From: Apostichopus japonicus
Lineage: Eukaryota > Echinodermata > Holothuroidea > Aspidochirotida > Stichopodidae
Direction: 5' to 3'
Assembly (NCBI RefSeq): GCF_037975245.1
Contig: NC_092579.1
Coordinates: 8,214,001-8,278,000 of the forward strand
DNA length: 64,000 nt
A program made the position numbers and the translations under genes. Below, in pieces: positions 63,232-64,000 of the stretch. The notes below the pieces were generated by a model, which saw nothing but the letters and a program-made list of their open reading frames with translations, had not been told where the DNA came from and did no database searches. Numbering within the stretch: the stretch's first letter is position 1; every line of letters begins with the position of its first letter.

Positions 63232-64000
63232 ATGGAAAGCCGTTTTAACATTTAATAACGAATTTCAGATATCTCGAAATAATTTCAGATATCTCAAATT
63301 AAATTACAGATATCTCCAATTTATTTAAGATATCTACAAATATTTGCAGATATCTTAAAATCAATTTCAGATATCTCGAAATACCAGGGAATTTCAGATA
63401 TATGAGATTGAATTCGAGATATCTCGAATTCAATTTCAGATATCTCGAATTCAATTTCAGATATCTCGAATTCAATTTCAGATATCTGAAATAGAATTTT
63501 GGATATCTCGAATTCAATTTCAGATATCTTGAATTCAATTTCAGATATCTGAAATAGAATTTTAGATATCTCGAATTCAATTTCAGATATCTCGAATTCA
63601 ATTAGAGATATATGAAAATTACCGATTAAATGTTAAAATGGCTTTCCATACGTGCCATTTTAACATTTAATCGGGAATTTATGCATATGCATTTCAGATA
63701 TCTCGAATTCAATTGCAGATATCTCGAATTCAATTTCAGATATCTCGAATTAGAATTGTAGATATCTTGAATTTTATTTCAGATATCTCGAATTCAATTT
63801 CAGATATCTCGAATTAAATTTAAGATATCTGAAATAGAATTTCAGATATCTCGAATTCAATTTCGGATATCTCGAATTCAATTTCAGATATCTCGATTTC
63901 AATTTCAGATATCTGAATTAGAATTTCAGATATCTCGAAATCTATTTTAGATATCTCGAATTCAATTTCAGATATCTCGAATTCAATTTCAGATATCTGA
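63232..64000. repeat. 21-bp palindrome-rich minisatellite, running off the window
   Basis: Units close to TTTCAGATATCTCGAATTCAA, each containing the palindromes AGATATCT and GAATTC. Variants are GATATCTGAAATAGAATT. Two blocks (about 63262-63615 and 63695-64000) are separated by a perfect long inverted repeat at 63622-63674. The first block is bounded on the left by TATGGAAAGCCGTTTTAACA (63232 on), whose reverse complement, with one change, bounds it on the right. The block therefore looks like the core of an inverted-repeat-ended element. It is not coding; 7-residue frame repeats follow from the 21-bp unit. Confidence 0.92.
63622..63674. repeat. Perfect 21-bp inverted repeat with 11-nt loop
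   Basis: Left arm 63622-63642 (CCGATTAAATGTTAAAATGG...) pairs perfectly with right arm 63654-63674 across the loop TTTCCATACGT. It lies at the head-to-head junction of two minisatellite-cored elements and could form a hairpin or cruciform. Confidence 0.9.

Noticed and set aside
63299-63601. Repeat protein with 7-residue LNSRYLK units
   Set aside because: This is the translation of the 21-bp minisatellite, and adjacent blocks of the same array do not keep the frame.

Overview
This is a eukaryotic (metazoan) nuclear window: AT-rich, with phase-consistent spliceosomal introns, long (TA)n microsatellites, LINE, Penelope-like and SINE retroelements, and hAT-type MITEs. A tektin-3-type ciliary gene, a seven-pass gustatory-receptor-like (GRL) gene and a SAM-domain orphan family common in aquatic animals suggest a marine invertebrate deuterostome, most likely an echinoderm. 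That placement is inference; no sequence search was run.

Layout. 1-2087: a truncated Penelope-like element, a hAT MITE and a TATA/GC-box promoter for a plus-strand gene. 2088-16594 (unit A) and 17997-32325 (unit B) are two near-identical copies of a tandem segmental duplication separated by a 1.4 kb spacer. Each unit carries a plus-strand three-exon GRL gene, a LINE fragment and a SINE in its first intron, and the last three coding exons of a minus-strand tektin gene. Unit A keeps the GRL promoter but its tektin part is orphaned. Unit B lacks the GRL promoter, but its tektin exons join four upstream exons at 34-39.5 kb to make one complete gene. The duplication therefore left one whole and one truncated copy of each gene. 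Unit A alone contains a palindromic Penelope-like insertion; unit B alone contains a nested pair of MITEs.

32326-39539 holds the rest of the tektin gene (first coding exon 38844-39539), including a frame-preserving 60-nt candidate cassette exon and two MITEs in introns. 39540-55426 is gene-poor: two RFX-like motifs upstream of tektin, a third MITE, two tRNA-derived SINEs of different families, one isolated exon candidate, and a CCAAT-containing possible promoter near 50.1 kb. 55427-57735 is a 70-bp satellite-like array built of two 35-bp halves. 58411-58651 is a cluster of AATTGG/CCAATT motifs. 59942-63058 is a four-exon minus-strand gene of an uncharacterised SAM-domain family. 63232 to the window end is a 21-bp palindrome-rich minisatellite interrupted by a perfect long inverted repeat.

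Gene cooperation is limited. Tektin-3 is an axonemal structural protein and the GRL proteins are predicted chemoreceptors; they are linked physically by convergent orientation inside the duplication, and nothing in the sequence shows a functional link. The main interest is the recent duplication: reciprocal gene truncation, orphan but splice-compatible terminal exons, and amino-acid-changing differences clustered at the front of the two receptor copies.
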